Source: Micromonospora pisi
GTDB taxonomy: Bacteria > Actinomycetota > Actinomycetes > Mycobacteriales > Micromonosporaceae
Direction of reading: 5' to 3'
NCBI RefSeq assembly: GCF_003633685.1
Contig: NZ_RBKT01000001.1
Coordinates: forward strand, 2,604,001-2,668,000
DNA: 64,000 bases
The notes beneath the pieces were generated by a model. It was not told where the DNA came from. It ran no database searches and worked only from the letters and a program-made list of their open reading frames with translations. Positions 51,213 to 59,956 of this stretch are shown piece after piece. Positions within the stretch are counted from its first letter, which is position 1. Each line of letters starts with the position of its first letter. The position numbers and the translations under genes are program-made.

Positions 51213-52502
51213 TCAGGTGGCGGTCACGACCGGGGGCAGGGTCCCGACCACGTTGCCGATGACCACCACCGCCGGGGGACGGATCCTGGCCGTAGCGGCG
51301 GCGTCGGCGACCGTACCCAGGGTTGCCCGCAGCGTCCGCTGGGCGCCGGTCGTACCCTCCTGGACCACCGCTGCCGGCGTGCCCGGCTCCCGCCCGTGTG
51401 CCAGCAGCGTCGCGGCGATCGCGGCCAGGTTCTTCAGCCCCATCAGCACCACCACCGTGCCGCGCATTCGGGCCAGCGCCGCCCAGTCGACCAGGGAGGC
51501 CGGGTCGTCCGGGGGCACGTGTCCGGAGACCACGGTGAACTCGTGCGCCACCCCCCGATGGGTCACCGGGATGCCGGCGAGCGCCGGGGCGGCAATCGAG
51601 CTGGTCACCCCGGGAACGACGGTCACCGGTACGCCGGCCGCCGCGCAGGCGAGCGCCTCCTCGCCGCCGCGACCGAAGACGTACGGGTCGCCGCCCTTGA
51701 GCCGGACCACGAACGCGCCGGCCTGGGCCCGCTCGACCAGGATCCGGTTGATCTCCTCCTGGGCACGGGCCGGGCCGTAGGGGATCTTCGACGCGTCGAC
51801 CAGTTCCACGTCCGGACGGAGTTCGTCCAGGAGCAGGCCGGGGACGAGACGGTCGGCGACCACCACGTCCGCCTCGGCGAGCAGCCGCCGCCCCTTGACC
51901 GTGATCAGCTCCGGATCGCCCGGCCCCGACCCGACCAACGCGACCCGTCCACCGCTGGGTCCGTCGCGCTCCGCGCGGTTGACGACGGGCCCTTCCACCA
52001 CCGAATCCGACAACAGTGAGCCTGTGCTCACCAGGGTGCCGTCGGCGAGGCGGTCACGGACGGCGTCGCGGACCGTCACCGCCCGGTGCGGGTCACCGCC
52101 GCCGAGTACGGCCACGGTCACCGCCCCGTGCCGGACCACCGCCGGAGTCCACGCGGTGGCCGCGTTCCGGTCGTCGGCGCGTACGCAGAAGACGCGGCGC
52201 TCCAGCGCGGCGACGCTGACCGCTTCGGCGGCGACCGGGTCGTTGACGGCCACCTGCACCAGCCAGGCGCCGTCGACGTCGGCGGGCTCGAACGGGCGGG
52301 CCGTCCAGCGCACCCGTCCCGCGTCCACCTGTGCCCGCAGCGCCGGGGTCAGCTCGGGGGCGACCACCTCCACCAACGCGCCCGCGTCGAGCAGCGCCGG
52401 CACCCGGCGGGTGGCCACCGCTCCCCCACCGACCACGAGCACCCGGTGCCCTGCCAGGCGCAGCCCGAGCGGATAAGGGTTGGCACCGATCTGTCGGGTC
52501 AC
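51213..52502 (-). CDS. cobA: Fused precorrin-2 dehydrogenase / uroporphyrinogen-III methyltransferase
   Basis: 429 residues, GTG start 52502. N-terminal CysG_N/Sirohm domain: HRVLVVGGGAVATRRVPALLDAGALVEVVAPEL (NAD-binding Rossmann), then a methyltransferase domain: ALVGSGPGDPELITVKGRRLLAEADVVVADRLV, VRLKGGDPYVFGRGGEE, VPGVTSSIAAPALAGIPVTHRG (SUMT motifs). Together they convert uroporphyrinogen III to precorrin-2 and onward to sirohydrochlorin. A duplicated GTGGCGGTCAG unit lies at the 3' end (about 51202-51225). Its start overlaps the cobT stop. Confidence 0.95.
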   Translation of the reverse strand: MTRQIGANPYPLGLRLAGHRVLVVGGGAVATRRVPALLDAGALVEVVAPELTPALRAQVDAGRVRWTARPFEPADVDGAWLVQVAVNDPVAAEAVSVAALERRVFCVRADDRNAATAWTPAVVRHGAVTVAVLGGGDPHRAVTVRDAVRDRLADGTLVSTGSLLSDSVVEGPVVNRAERDGPSGGRVALVGSGPGDPELITVKGRRLLAEADVVVADRLVPGLLLDELRPDVELVDASKIPYGPARAQEEINRILVERAQAGAFVVRLKGGDPYVFGRGGEEALACAAAGVPVTVVPGVTSSIAAPALAGIPVTHRGVAHEFTVVSGHVPPDDPASLVDWAALARMRGTVVVLMGLKNLAAIAATLLAHGREPGTPAAVVQEGTTGAQRTLRATLGTVADAAATARIRPPAVVVIGNVVGTLPPVVTAT

Positions 52503-53890
52503 TTCTCCGATACCCCCGCCGCGTCGAACGTGGCCACCTCGTGCAGCACCCGGGCGGCGCCGGCGACCACCGGGAAGGCGAGCAGTGCGCCCGTTCCCTC
52601 GCCGAGCCGCAGCCCCAGGTCGATCAGGGGCTCCAGGCCCAGTTGGCGCAGACCGACAGTGGCGCCCGGCTCGGCGGAGCGGTGTCCGGCGATCATGGCG
52701 CCGGTCGCGTCCGGTGCGAAGGCCGCCGCGACCAGCGCCGCGGCGACCGCACTCACGCCGTCCAGCAGAACCGGGGTACGCCGGGCCGCGGCCCCGAGGA
52801 TGAAGCCGGTCAGCGCCGCGTGCTCCAGCCCGCCGAGGGCGGCGAGTACGCCGAGCGGGTCGGCCGGGTCGGGACGGTGCCGGGCGAGCGCGGCCGAGAC
52901 CACGGCGACCTTGCGGGCGTACGTGAAGTCGTCGACCCCGGTGCCACGGCCGGTCACCTCGGCCGACGCCGTACCGGTGTGTACGGCGATCAGCGCGGCG
53001 GCGGCGGTGGTGTTGGCGATGCCCATGTCCCCGGTGAGCAGGATGCCGGCGCCCGCGTCGATCAGTTGGTCGGCGGTACGGATGCCGACCTCGATCGCGG
53101 CCCGCGCCTCGTCCCGGGTGAGGGCCGGCTCGACGGTCATGTCCCGGGTGCCGGGCCGGACCCGCGCCCGCACCAGGGCGGGTACGTCAACCGGGTGGCC
53201 GTCGGCGGTGCCGTTCCCGCCCGCGACCCTCGGGCCCGGTACGGCGGCGGACGGGACCGGGGTCGGTGCCACCCCGGCGACCGGCGACGCGGTGGCGGGG
53301 CCGTCGAGGTCGACCAGCGCGTCCGGCGAGGTGAGGCTCTCCAGCGCGGTGCGCTCGTCGAAGACGGTGACCGGGGTGGTCGGGCCACCGGTCGGCGCCG
53401 GGCCGGCAGGGCCGTCGAGGTCGACCAGCGCATCGGGGGCGACCAGGTCGTCCAGCCCGGTCCGCTCGTCGTAGGTGGTGGCCACGGCCGAGCCGGTGGC
53501 GGTAGCTGTCGGGGCGGTGCCGAGGTCGGGCAGTGGGGTGGCGACACCGACGTCGACCACGGTCACGGAGGCACCGGTCTGCCGGGCGAACGCGTTCACC
53601 ACCGCGCCACCGGCGAGGAAGTTGCCGACCATCTGCGCGGTCACCTCACGTGACCAGGGGGTCACCCCCTGGTCGTGCACCCCGTGGTCACCGGCGAAGA
53701 TCGCTACGGCGGCGGGGCCCGGCAGCGGCGGCGGGCAGCTACCGGCGAGCCCGCAGAGGCGTACCGACAGCTCCTCCAGCTCGCCGAGCGAACCAGCGGG
53801 CTTGGTCAGCCGGCTGTGCAGCGCGCGGGCCGCCTCCATCGCCTCGGTGTCGAGCGGGCGGATCGTGGCGATCAACGCCTCCAACATCAT
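52499..53890 (-). CDS. cobT: Nicotinate-nucleotide:DMB phosphoribosyltransferase CobT with an internal insert
   Basis: 463 residues (usual about 350), ATG 53890 or 53887. CobT motifs: TKPAGSLGELE, AVAIFAGDHGVHDQGVTPW, NAFARQTGASVTVVDVGVATP, EVTGRGTGVDDFTYARKVAVV and AMIAGHRSAEPGA. About 118 residues (121-238) between VDVGVATPL and VRARVRPGTRDMT are extra: within them a motif of form YDERTGLDDLVAPDALVDLDGP appears twice, 37 residues apart. Catalyses activation of the lower ligand base for cobalamin assembly. Overlaps cobC and cobA by four bases each. Confidence 0.92.
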   Translation of the reverse strand: MMLEALIATIRPLDTEAMEAARALHSRLTKPAGSLGELEELSVRLCGLAGSCPPPLPGPAAVAIFAGDHGVHDQGVTPWSREVTAQMVGNFLAGGAVVNAFARQTGASVTVVDVGVATPLPDLGTAPTATATGSAVATTYDERTGLDDLVAPDALVDLDGPAGPAPTGGPTTPVTVFDERTALESLTSPDALVDLDGPATASPVAGVAPTPVPSAAVPGPRVAGGNGTADGHPVDVPALVRARVRPGTRDMTVEPALTRDEARAAIEVGIRTADQLIDAGAGILLTGDMGIANTTAAAALIAVHTGTASAEVTGRGTGVDDFTYARKVAVVSAALARHRPDPADPLGVLAALGGLEHAALTGFILGAAARRTPVLLDGVSAVAAALVAAAFAPDATGAMIAGHRSAEPGATVGLRQLGLEPLIDLGLRLGEGTGALLAFPVVAGAARVLHEVATFDAAGVSEK

Positions 53891-55107
53891 GCCTCCAGGA
53901 TCTCCGCCAGCACGGCGACGAACGCGTCAGTGGTGGCAGTGTCCCGTACGGCCACGCGCAGCCAGTCGGCACCCAGCCCCGGGAAGGTGTCGCCCCGGCG
54001 TACGGCGTAGCCCCGGTCCCGCAGCGCGAGCCGTACCTCGGCCGCACCGGCCAGTTCGACCAGGACGAACGCGCTCGCCGGGGTGCCCGCGACCCGTACG
54101 CCGGGCAGGGCCGCCAGGCGGCGGGCCAGATGCTCGCGGTCGGCGGCGAGGCGTACCGCGATCTCCCGCTCGGCGGCGACCGCGACCGGCGTGGCGCAGG
54201 CCGTGGCGGCGGCGAGCGCCGGCGTCGAGACCGCCCAGAGCGGCTGTACGGCGGCGAGCCGCTCCAGCAGCTCGGCTGGTCCGAGCAGATAGCCGATCCG
54301 CAGTCCGGCCAGTCCCCAGGTCTTGGTGAGGCTACGCACCACGACGACGCCGGGCAGGTCCCGGCGGGTGGCCAACGACTCCGGCTCCTCCCCGGTCGAC
54401 GCCGGCGCCACCCCACCGGCGACCGTGTGGGCGGGGTCGGCGGGGTCGGCGGGGTCGGCGGCGGGGCGGGTGGTGGTGTCGGCGGGGCGGGTGGTGGTGT
54501 CGACGGGGCGGGTGGTGGTGTCGGCGAACGCCTCGTCGACGACCAGTACCCGGCCCGGACGGGCCAGTTCGGCGAGGACGGCGGCAGGGTGCAGGACCGA
54601 CGTGGGGTTGGTGGGGTTGCCGACGAAGACCAGGTCGGCGTCATCCGGCACCAGCGCGGGGTCCAGGCGGAAACCGGTCTCGGCGCGGAGCAGCACCCGT
54701 TCGACCCGGTGACCGGCGGCCCGTAGCGCCGCTTCCGGCTCGGTGAACTGCGGGTGCACCACCACCGGCCGGCGGGCACCGCGCAGTGCCTGGGCGAGCA
54801 GCACGAAGCCCTCGGCGGCCCCGGCGGTCAGCAGCACCTCGGCGCTGGGCCGGCGGTGCCGGGCGGCGATCGCCGCCCGGGCCGGGCCGGGGTCCGGGTA
54901 GCTGGCCAGCTCGCCCAGGGAGGCGGTGATCGGGTCGGCCAGCCAGTCCGGCATCGGCGCCCGGCGGACGTTGACCGCGAGGTCGACCAGGCCGGGTACG
55001 ACCTCGACGTCGCCGTGGTGCCCCAGGTCGATGTCGAGCTCGTCGGGCCGACCGGGGGCCACCTCGTCGGTCGCCGGTGCCCGGGGCGCGGTTACCTGCG
55101 GTTGCAT
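53887..55107 (-). CDS. cobC: PLP aminotransferase-like CobC (threonine-phosphate decarboxylase type) with a repeat insert
   Basis: 406 residues from ATG 55107. Class I/II aminotransferase fold: SYPDPGPARAAIAARH, LTAGAAEGFVLLAQAL, FVGNPTNPTSVLHPAAVLAELA, VVDEAFAD and SLTKTWGLAGLRIGYLLGPA (K262 PLP lysine). In this family the enzyme supplies the aminopropanol arm of cobalamin. After DEAFAD, normally followed by a short FVP loop, 52 extra residues are inserted, beginning with TTTRPxD three times. Terminal RBS is not strong; the gene overlaps cobT. Confidence 0.85.
   Translation of the reverse strand: MQPQVTAPRAPATDEVAPGRPDELDIDLGHHGDVEVVPGLVDLAVNVRRAPMPDWLADPITASLGELASYPDPGPARAAIAARHRRPSAEVLLTAGAAEGFVLLAQALRGARRPVVVHPQFTEPEAALRAAGHRVERVLLRAETGFRLDPALVPDDADLVFVGNPTNPTSVLHPAAVLAELARPGRVLVVDEAFADTTTRPVDTTTRPADTTTRPAADPADPADPAHTVAGGVAPASTGEEPESLATRRDLPGVVVVRSLTKTWGLAGLRIGYLLGPAELLERLAAVQPLWAVSTPALAAATACATPVAVAAEREIAVRLAADREHLARRLAALPGVRVAGTPASAFVLVELAGAAEVRLALRDRGYAVRRGDTFPGLGADWLRVAVRDTATTDAFVAVLAEILEA
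54431..54522. repeat. In-frame tandem repeats inside cobC
   Basis: Three copies of a 9-bp unit (GCGGGGTCG, 54431-54457) followed by three copies of a 21-bp unit (54460-54480, 54481-54501, 54502-54522). The 21-bp copies encode TTTRPxD. Both unit lengths are multiples of three, so changes in copy number keep the frame. Confidence 0.85.
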
Positions 55108-55230
55108 GCTGGCGATCCTGCCCGTCGGCGGGAGCGCTGACCAAAGGATGGGGGCCGGGTGGCCGGAGTCCGACGGCGACGTTCGCGAATTTTTATCAGG
55201 TTAAAATGGGGCATGTCATAGCTTAAGAGG

Positions 55231-57393
55231 GTGACGAAGCCCACCCTCTCGCCTTCCGAAGGCAACCGCTTCCTACCCCTGCTACGAGCCGGCCTCATCG
55301 CCGGCGTCATCCTGGCGGCCGCGGCGTACCCGCTCGCCGCCATCGGCGGAATCGGCGCCAAGGCAACCGCCGACCTGGTCCGCGACCGGCCCCGCGACCT
55401 GCGCCACACCTCGCCCGCACAGACCACCTACGTCTACGGCGCGGACGGCAAGACGCTGCTCACCACGTTCTACGAGGAGCACCGCAAGTACACCCCGATC
55501 GGGGAGATGTCCCCCTACATCCAACAGGCGATCGTCGCCTCGGAGGACTCCCGCTTCTACAAGCACAACGGGGTCGACGCCAAGGGCGTGGCCCGCGCCT
55601 TCGTCGCGAACCAGCAGGCCGGCGGGGTCTCCCAGGGCGCCTCGACCCTGACCATGCAGTACGTCCGGATGGCGCTGCGCGACAGCGCGCAGACCCCGCT
55701 GGAAGTGCAGGAGGCGACCGAGCAGACCAGCATCCGCAAGCTGCGGGAGATGCGGATAGCGCTCGACCTCGAGAAGGAGATGAGCAAGACCGAGATCCTG
55801 GAGCGCTACCTCAACTCCGCTTATTTCGGTCACCGCGCGTACGGCATCTACGCCGCCTCGGAGATCTTCTTCTCCAAGACCCCGAAAGACCTCAGTCCGG
55901 TCGAGGCCGCCACCCTCGCCGGCCTGGTCAAGGCCCCCTCCGAGTACGACCCGGCGGTCAACGACCAGAAGGCCGCCACCGACCGGCGCAACTACGTGAT
56001 CGACCGGATGCGGAGCATGGGCTACATCTCGCCGGACGCGGCAGCGGCGATGCAGGCCGAACCGATCAAGCTCAAGCTCTCCACCCCGCCCAACGACTGC
56101 GCCTCGGTGTCGGAGGATTACAACAGCTGGGGCTTCTTCTGCGACTACCTGAAGTCGTGGTGGTCGGTCCAACCCGGCTTCGGCACCAACTCGCTGGAAC
56201 GGCTGGACAAGCTGCGCCGCGGCGGCTACAAAATCGTGACCAGTATCGACCCGAAGGTCCAGGACATCGCGGAGAAGCACGTACTGGCCAAGGAGAGCGC
56301 CAGCAGTCCGTTCGCACACGGCCTGGTCGCCGTCGAACCCGGCACCGGTCGGGTGAAGGCGATGGCGGTCAACCGGATCTACTCGCTCGACTCCACCGAG
56401 AACGGCCCCCACTCCGACCCGAGCAAACGCGCCCGGATGAAGGGAAACTACCCGAACACGGTCAACCCGCTCCTCGGCGGCGGTGACCTCCCCGGCTACC
56501 AGGCGGGGTCGACGTTCAAGATGTTCGTCATGCTCGCCGCGCTCGACGCCGGCATGCCGCTCTCGACCGCGTACGACTCGCCGTTCCGGATCACCTCGAT
56601 CTATCCCGGTGGCGGCACCACCAGTAGCTGCGGCGGACTCTGGTGCCCGTCCAACGCCAGCGCCGCGATGACCGGCCGACAGACCATGTGGTCCGGCTTC
56701 GGCAAGTCCGTCAACACCTACTTCGTGCAGCTCGAACAGGCGGTCGGCGCGGACAAGGCGGTCGCCCTGGCGGAACGGCTCGGCCTGCAGTGGCGTACGG
56801 ACGTGGACAAACGCCAGGCGTCCCCGGAGAAGCGGAAGGAGTGGGGCGCGTTCGTACTGGGCGTCTCCGACGTCACGCCGCTGGAGATGGCGAACGCGTA
56901 CGCGGCGATCGCCGCCGACGGCCGGTTCTGCGAGGCGATCCCGGTGACCTCGATCAGCAACCCGGACGGCACCCCGACCATGATCACGACGAAGAGCGGT
57001 GGGCAGGTCGAGGCCGCGAAGCCCCGCTGCCATCAGGAGGTGAACGCCGACGCGGCCCGTGCCGCCACCGACGCGGCCCGCTGCCCGACCGGTGACACCC
57101 CGGCCCGTGGCTCCTGTGGTGGCTGGTCCACCGCCGACAGCGTCAAGGGCACCGTCGGCCGCCCGGTGGCCGGCAAGACCGGTACCACGGACAGCACGCG
57201 GTCCGCCTGGTTCGTCGGCTACACCCCGGAGTACGCGATGGCGAGCTTCCTGGCCGATCCGGACAACCCGTTCAACGCCGTCGGCGACGCGCAGTCGAAC
57301 AAACCGGTCAGCACCGTCTCCGACACCTTGCGGGACGCGCTCAAGGATCAACCCGTACGCCAGTTCGCCCCACCCTCCCTCACCATCAGCTGA
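55231..57393 (+). CDS. Class A penicillin-binding protein (transglycosylase/transpeptidase)
   Basis: 720 residues, GTG start 55231 with little binding site. One N-terminal membrane helix (LLRAGLIAGVILAAAAYPLAAI). GT51 transglycosylase: IVASEDSRFYKHNGVD (E105), GASTLTMQYVRM and NSAYFGHRAYGIYAAS. Transpeptidase: STFK (S427), SVN and KTGTT (K649). The C-terminal region lacks PASTA repeats. Polymerises and cross-links peptidoglycan. An AT-rich stretch (TTTTTATCAGGTTAAAAT at 55190-55207) upstream may hold the promoter. Lies between divergent cob genes and is followed by the repeated palindrome. Confidence 0.93.
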   Translation: MTKPTLSPSEGNRFLPLLRAGLIAGVILAAAAYPLAAIGGIGAKATADLVRDRPRDLRHTSPAQTTYVYGADGKTLLTTFYEEHRKYTPIGEMSPYIQQAIVASEDSRFYKHNGVDAKGVARAFVANQQAGGVSQGASTLTMQYVRMALRDSAQTPLEVQEATEQTSIRKLREMRIALDLEKEMSKTEILERYLNSAYFGHRAYGIYAASEIFFSKTPKDLSPVEAATLAGLVKAPSEYDPAVNDQKAATDRRNYVIDRMRSMGYISPDAAAAMQAEPIKLKLSTPPNDCASVSEDYNSWGFFCDYLKSWWSVQPGFGTNSLERLDKLRRGGYKIVTSIDPKVQDIAEKHVLAKESASSPFAHGLVAVEPGTGRVKAMAVNRIYSLDSTENGPHSDPSKRARMKGNYPNTVNPLLGGGDLPGYQAGSTFKMFVMLAALDAGMPLSTAYDSPFRITSIYPGGGTTSSCGGLWCPSNASAAMTGRQTMWSGFGKSVNTYFVQLEQAVGADKAVALAERLGLQWRTDVDKRQASPEKRKEWGAFVLGVSDVTPLEMANAYAAIAADGRFCEAIPVTSISNPDGTPTMITTKSGGQVEAAKPRCHQEVNADAARAATDAARCPTGDTPARGSCGGWSTADSVKGTVGRPVAGKTGTTDSTRSAWFVGYTPEYAMASFLADPDNPFNAVGDAQSNKPVSTVSDTLRDALKDQPVRQFAPPSLTIS

Positions 57394-57395
57394 GG

Positions 57396-57450
57396 GGTAA
57401 GGAAGGGCCCCTTGTTAACGCTATGCGTTAACAAGGGGCCCTTCCTTACC
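57396..57450. terminator. Second copy of the bidirectional terminator palindrome
   Basis: Perfect 26-bp stem (57396-57421 with 57425-57450) and a TAT loop. The inner 20 bases (GGAAGGGCCCCTTGTTAACG) are identical to the hairpin at 5034-5090, with the loop reverse-complemented. It lies three bases after the PBP stop and two before the GNAT stop, so it terminates both. Confidence 0.85.
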
Positions 57451-57452
57451 TG

Positions 57453-58022
57453 CTAGCGGAGGTCGGCGGAGACGAACGACCAGGACTCCAGGTCCACCCG
57501 GCCACCCTGGGCGTACCCGGCGTTGCGCAGCAGCCCCTCGTAGCTGAAACCAGCCTTCTCGGCGACCCGACGGGAGGCGATGTTGCCCGGCGCCACCCGC
57601 AGTTCCAGCCGCTGGAACCCGTGCTCGAGGATCAACGCGATCGCCAGGGCGAGCACCGCCTCGGCTGCCAGCCCGTACCCGCGCGCCTCGGGCGCCACCG
57701 CGTAGCAGACCTCGGTGGTCCGGCCGGACCAGTCGGTCCGCTTGGTCCAGAGGGCGCCGACCAGCCGGTCGTCCTCCCGACGGATCACCCCGTAGTGGTC
57801 GCCGTTGCCACTGTCCCGCCGCTCCTTGGCCATCTCCGTGCACCAGGCGACAGCATTGATCGGGCCCGACGACTCGGGCAGCGGCAACCAACGCTGGGTC
57901 AGTTTGTCGGCGAAGATCTCCGCGACCGCCGGGACGTCGGCGGCCAGCAACGGCCGTACGTGTGCCCGCGGAGTGGAAACGGTCAGGGTCGGAAAACGGC
58001 GGACCGCCACCTCCCCGGTCAC
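57453..58022 (-). CDS. GNAT-family N-acetyltransferase (RimJ/RimL-like)
   Basis: 189 residues, GTG start 58022 overlapping the cobB stop (GTGA). GNAT features: LRPLLAADVPAVAEIFAD start, DRLVGALWTKRTDWSGRTTEVCYAVAPEARGYGLAAEAVLAL (acetyl-CoA loop RGYGLA), LRVAPGNIASRRVAEKAGFSYEGLL and the C-terminal DLESWSFV. Substrate unknown. Translational coupling to cobB suggests a link to cobalamin synthesis, but this is not shown. Confidence 0.86.
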   Translation of the reverse strand: MTGEVAVRRFPTLTVSTPRAHVRPLLAADVPAVAEIFADKLTQRWLPLPESSGPINAVAWCTEMAKERRDSGNGDHYGVIRREDDRLVGALWTKRTDWSGRTTEVCYAVAPEARGYGLAAEAVLALAIALILEHGFQRLELRVAPGNIASRRVAEKAGFSYEGLLRNAGYAQGGRVDLESWSFVSADLR

Positions 58023-59692
58023 GCCGACCGCCCACCGTCCGGGCCGCCCGGCACCGGCCGCTCACCCTGACCGGGTCGGGCACCCGACTGCACCGGGTCG
58101 GCCGGCCGGTTCGACGGCACCAGCCGCAGCCCTCCGACCGGCTCCGCCCCCGCCCGGGGCGCCCGGGGACCGGCTACCGGACCGTTCCGGACCCCGGCTG
58201 CGGGCTCCGCCCCCGCACGCGGCGCCAGCGGGCCAGGCACGGCGAGCGCCCCGACCAGTCGTCCCGCGATCTCCGGGGCACCCGCCCAGTGGAGGATCAG
58301 CTGCGAGGCGTGCACCTGCCGCCAGACGAACCCCTCCGGGGTGCCGCCGCCCCAGCTCCAGGCCGGGGTCTGCCCGGCGCGGGGGTCGAGCAGACCCCGG
58401 TGCTGCTTGTAACCGACCAGCCGGGCACCGAGCGGGGCGACCACGCTGGCCGCACGGGCGGTCGCCTCGCGATAGCCGACCACGATCCGGTCGGTGCTCA
58501 CCCCGGTCGCGTCGAACACCCCGCACATCGGCCGGCCGTCGAACTCCCGGGCCAGCCAGAGCGCCCCGGCGCCCTCGGCGAGCACCGGCCGACCGGAACG
58601 GGCGAGTTCGGCCACCGCCGCGGCGAGCCGCCGGTTCGCCGACAGTTCCTCCGCGTACGACTCGGGCAGCCCACCCCCGACGACCAGCGCCTCGGTCCCC
58701 TCCGGCAACTCCTCGTCCTGCAACGGGTCGACCGGCACCACCTCCGCGCCGGCAGCGGCCAACAGCTCGGCGGTCTCCGGGTAGGAGTAGGAGAGCGCCG
58801 CGGTGCCGGCGAGCGCGATCACGGGCCGCCGGCCGCCGGCACCACTGCCGGGCACCATCGGAGGCTGCCCCGGACCGGCCTGACCTGGCGCGCCCTGGCC
58901 GGGACCGCGCGGCGCCGGTCCGGGCGGCAACGGTGCCGCCGCACGGGCCTGGGCCAGTGCCTCCGCCGCCGACCATGGCTCGGTGGCGAGCCGGGGCGCC
59001 GACCGGGCCAGGCTGAGGAGCCGGTCGAGGTCCACCGTGGCGGCGATCGCCTCACCCAGCCGGCGCACCCCCCGGTACGCGTCCACGCCCCGGTGCAGCA
59101 CCGGCACCACACCGTGCTGGCGGGAGGGGAGCGCGGCGGGCAGTTCGTGCCGGCGCAGCGCACCGAAGACCGGTACGCCGATGTCGTCGAGGGCCTCCCG
59201 GAGCAGTTGCTCGTGCCGGTCCGAGGCGACCCGGTTGAGGATCACCCCGCCGAGCCAGAGCATCTCGTCGTACGCCCGGAACCCGTGCACCAGCGCGGCC
59301 ACCGACTGGCCCATCGCCGCCACGTCGACGACCAGCACCACCGGCGTACGCAGCGCGGTCGCGACGGCGGCGGTGGAGTCGGTCTCGGAGCGTCCGGCGA
59401 GACTGTCGAAGAGCCCCATGGTGCCCTCGACCACCGCCACGTCGGCGCCGGTCGCGCCGTACGCGAAGATCGGGGCGACCCGGTGCGGGCCGACCAGCCG
59501 AGGGTCGAGATTGCGCCCCGGCCGACCAGCGGCGAGTCCGAGGTACGCGGCGTCGGTCTGGTCCGGGCCCACCTTGAAGCCGGCGGCGTCGAGCCCCCGG
59601 GCGGCGTACGCGGCGAGCAGACCGACGGCGACCGCGGTCTTACCGTGTCCGGAGGAAGGCGCGCTCACCAGCACGCGCGGCACGGCGGTCAT
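58019..59692 (-). CDS. cobB: Cobyrinate a,c-diamide synthase CobB, lacking the GATase cysteine
   Basis: 557 residues. N-terminal ATP-dependent domain: VLVSAPSSGHGKTAVAVGLL (P-loop), FKVGPDQTDAAYLGLAAG, VAVVEGTMGLFD and VVDVAAMGQSVAALVHGF. The GATase_3 domain follows, but the sequence at the cysteine is VLAEGAGALWLA: Gly374 (codon 58571-58573, GGC) stands where CobB normally has Cys. The triad would therefore be broken unless another source of ammonia is used. About 90 C-terminal residues are Ala/Pro/Gly-rich with repeated PRAGAEP. It amidates cobyrinic acid. Coupled to the GNAT gene. Confidence 0.9.
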   Translation of the reverse strand: MTAVPRVLVSAPSSGHGKTAVAVGLLAAYAARGLDAAGFKVGPDQTDAAYLGLAAGRPGRNLDPRLVGPHRVAPIFAYGATGADVAVVEGTMGLFDSLAGRSETDSTAAVATALRTPVVLVVDVAAMGQSVAALVHGFRAYDEMLWLGGVILNRVASDRHEQLLREALDDIGVPVFGALRRHELPAALPSRQHGVVPVLHRGVDAYRGVRRLGEAIAATVDLDRLLSLARSAPRLATEPWSAAEALAQARAAAPLPPGPAPRGPGQGAPGQAGPGQPPMVPGSGAGGRRPVIALAGTAALSYSYPETAELLAAAGAEVVPVDPLQDEELPEGTEALVVGGGLPESYAEELSANRRLAAAVAELARSGRPVLAEGAGALWLAREFDGRPMCGVFDATGVSTDRIVVGYREATARAASVVAPLGARLVGYKQHRGLLDPRAGQTPAWSWGGGTPEGFVWRQVHASQLILHWAGAPEIAGRLVGALAVPGPLAPRAGAEPAAGVRNGPVAGPRAPRAGAEPVGGLRLVPSNRPADPVQSGARPGQGERPVPGGPDGGRSA

Positions 59693-59956
59693 GGTCGGCT
59701 CCTCGGGGGCGGACGGATCGGGGCGAGACGGGTGGCGGTCGATGGTGGCGCTGCTGTCAGGTATTGAACGTTGTGCAGTGGGGTAACGGTTGCCACACCC
59801 GGCCGGCCCTCGTCCCGGACCGTGGGCACAAAGGGCGGAGCGGGCGACCCGGCAACCGGTTCGCCGGCCGTGACGATACCGGGCGTCGTGAATGGCCGCC
59901 TGCCGCCAATCCGGGCACCGGCGTAGTGGTCGCGGTCATACGGGTAACCTCGTCTC

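Noticed and set aside
59693-59956. Cobalamin riboswitch upstream of cobB or SURF1
   Set aside because: I looked for the B12-box pattern on both strands and did not find it; nothing in the 264 bases justified a call.
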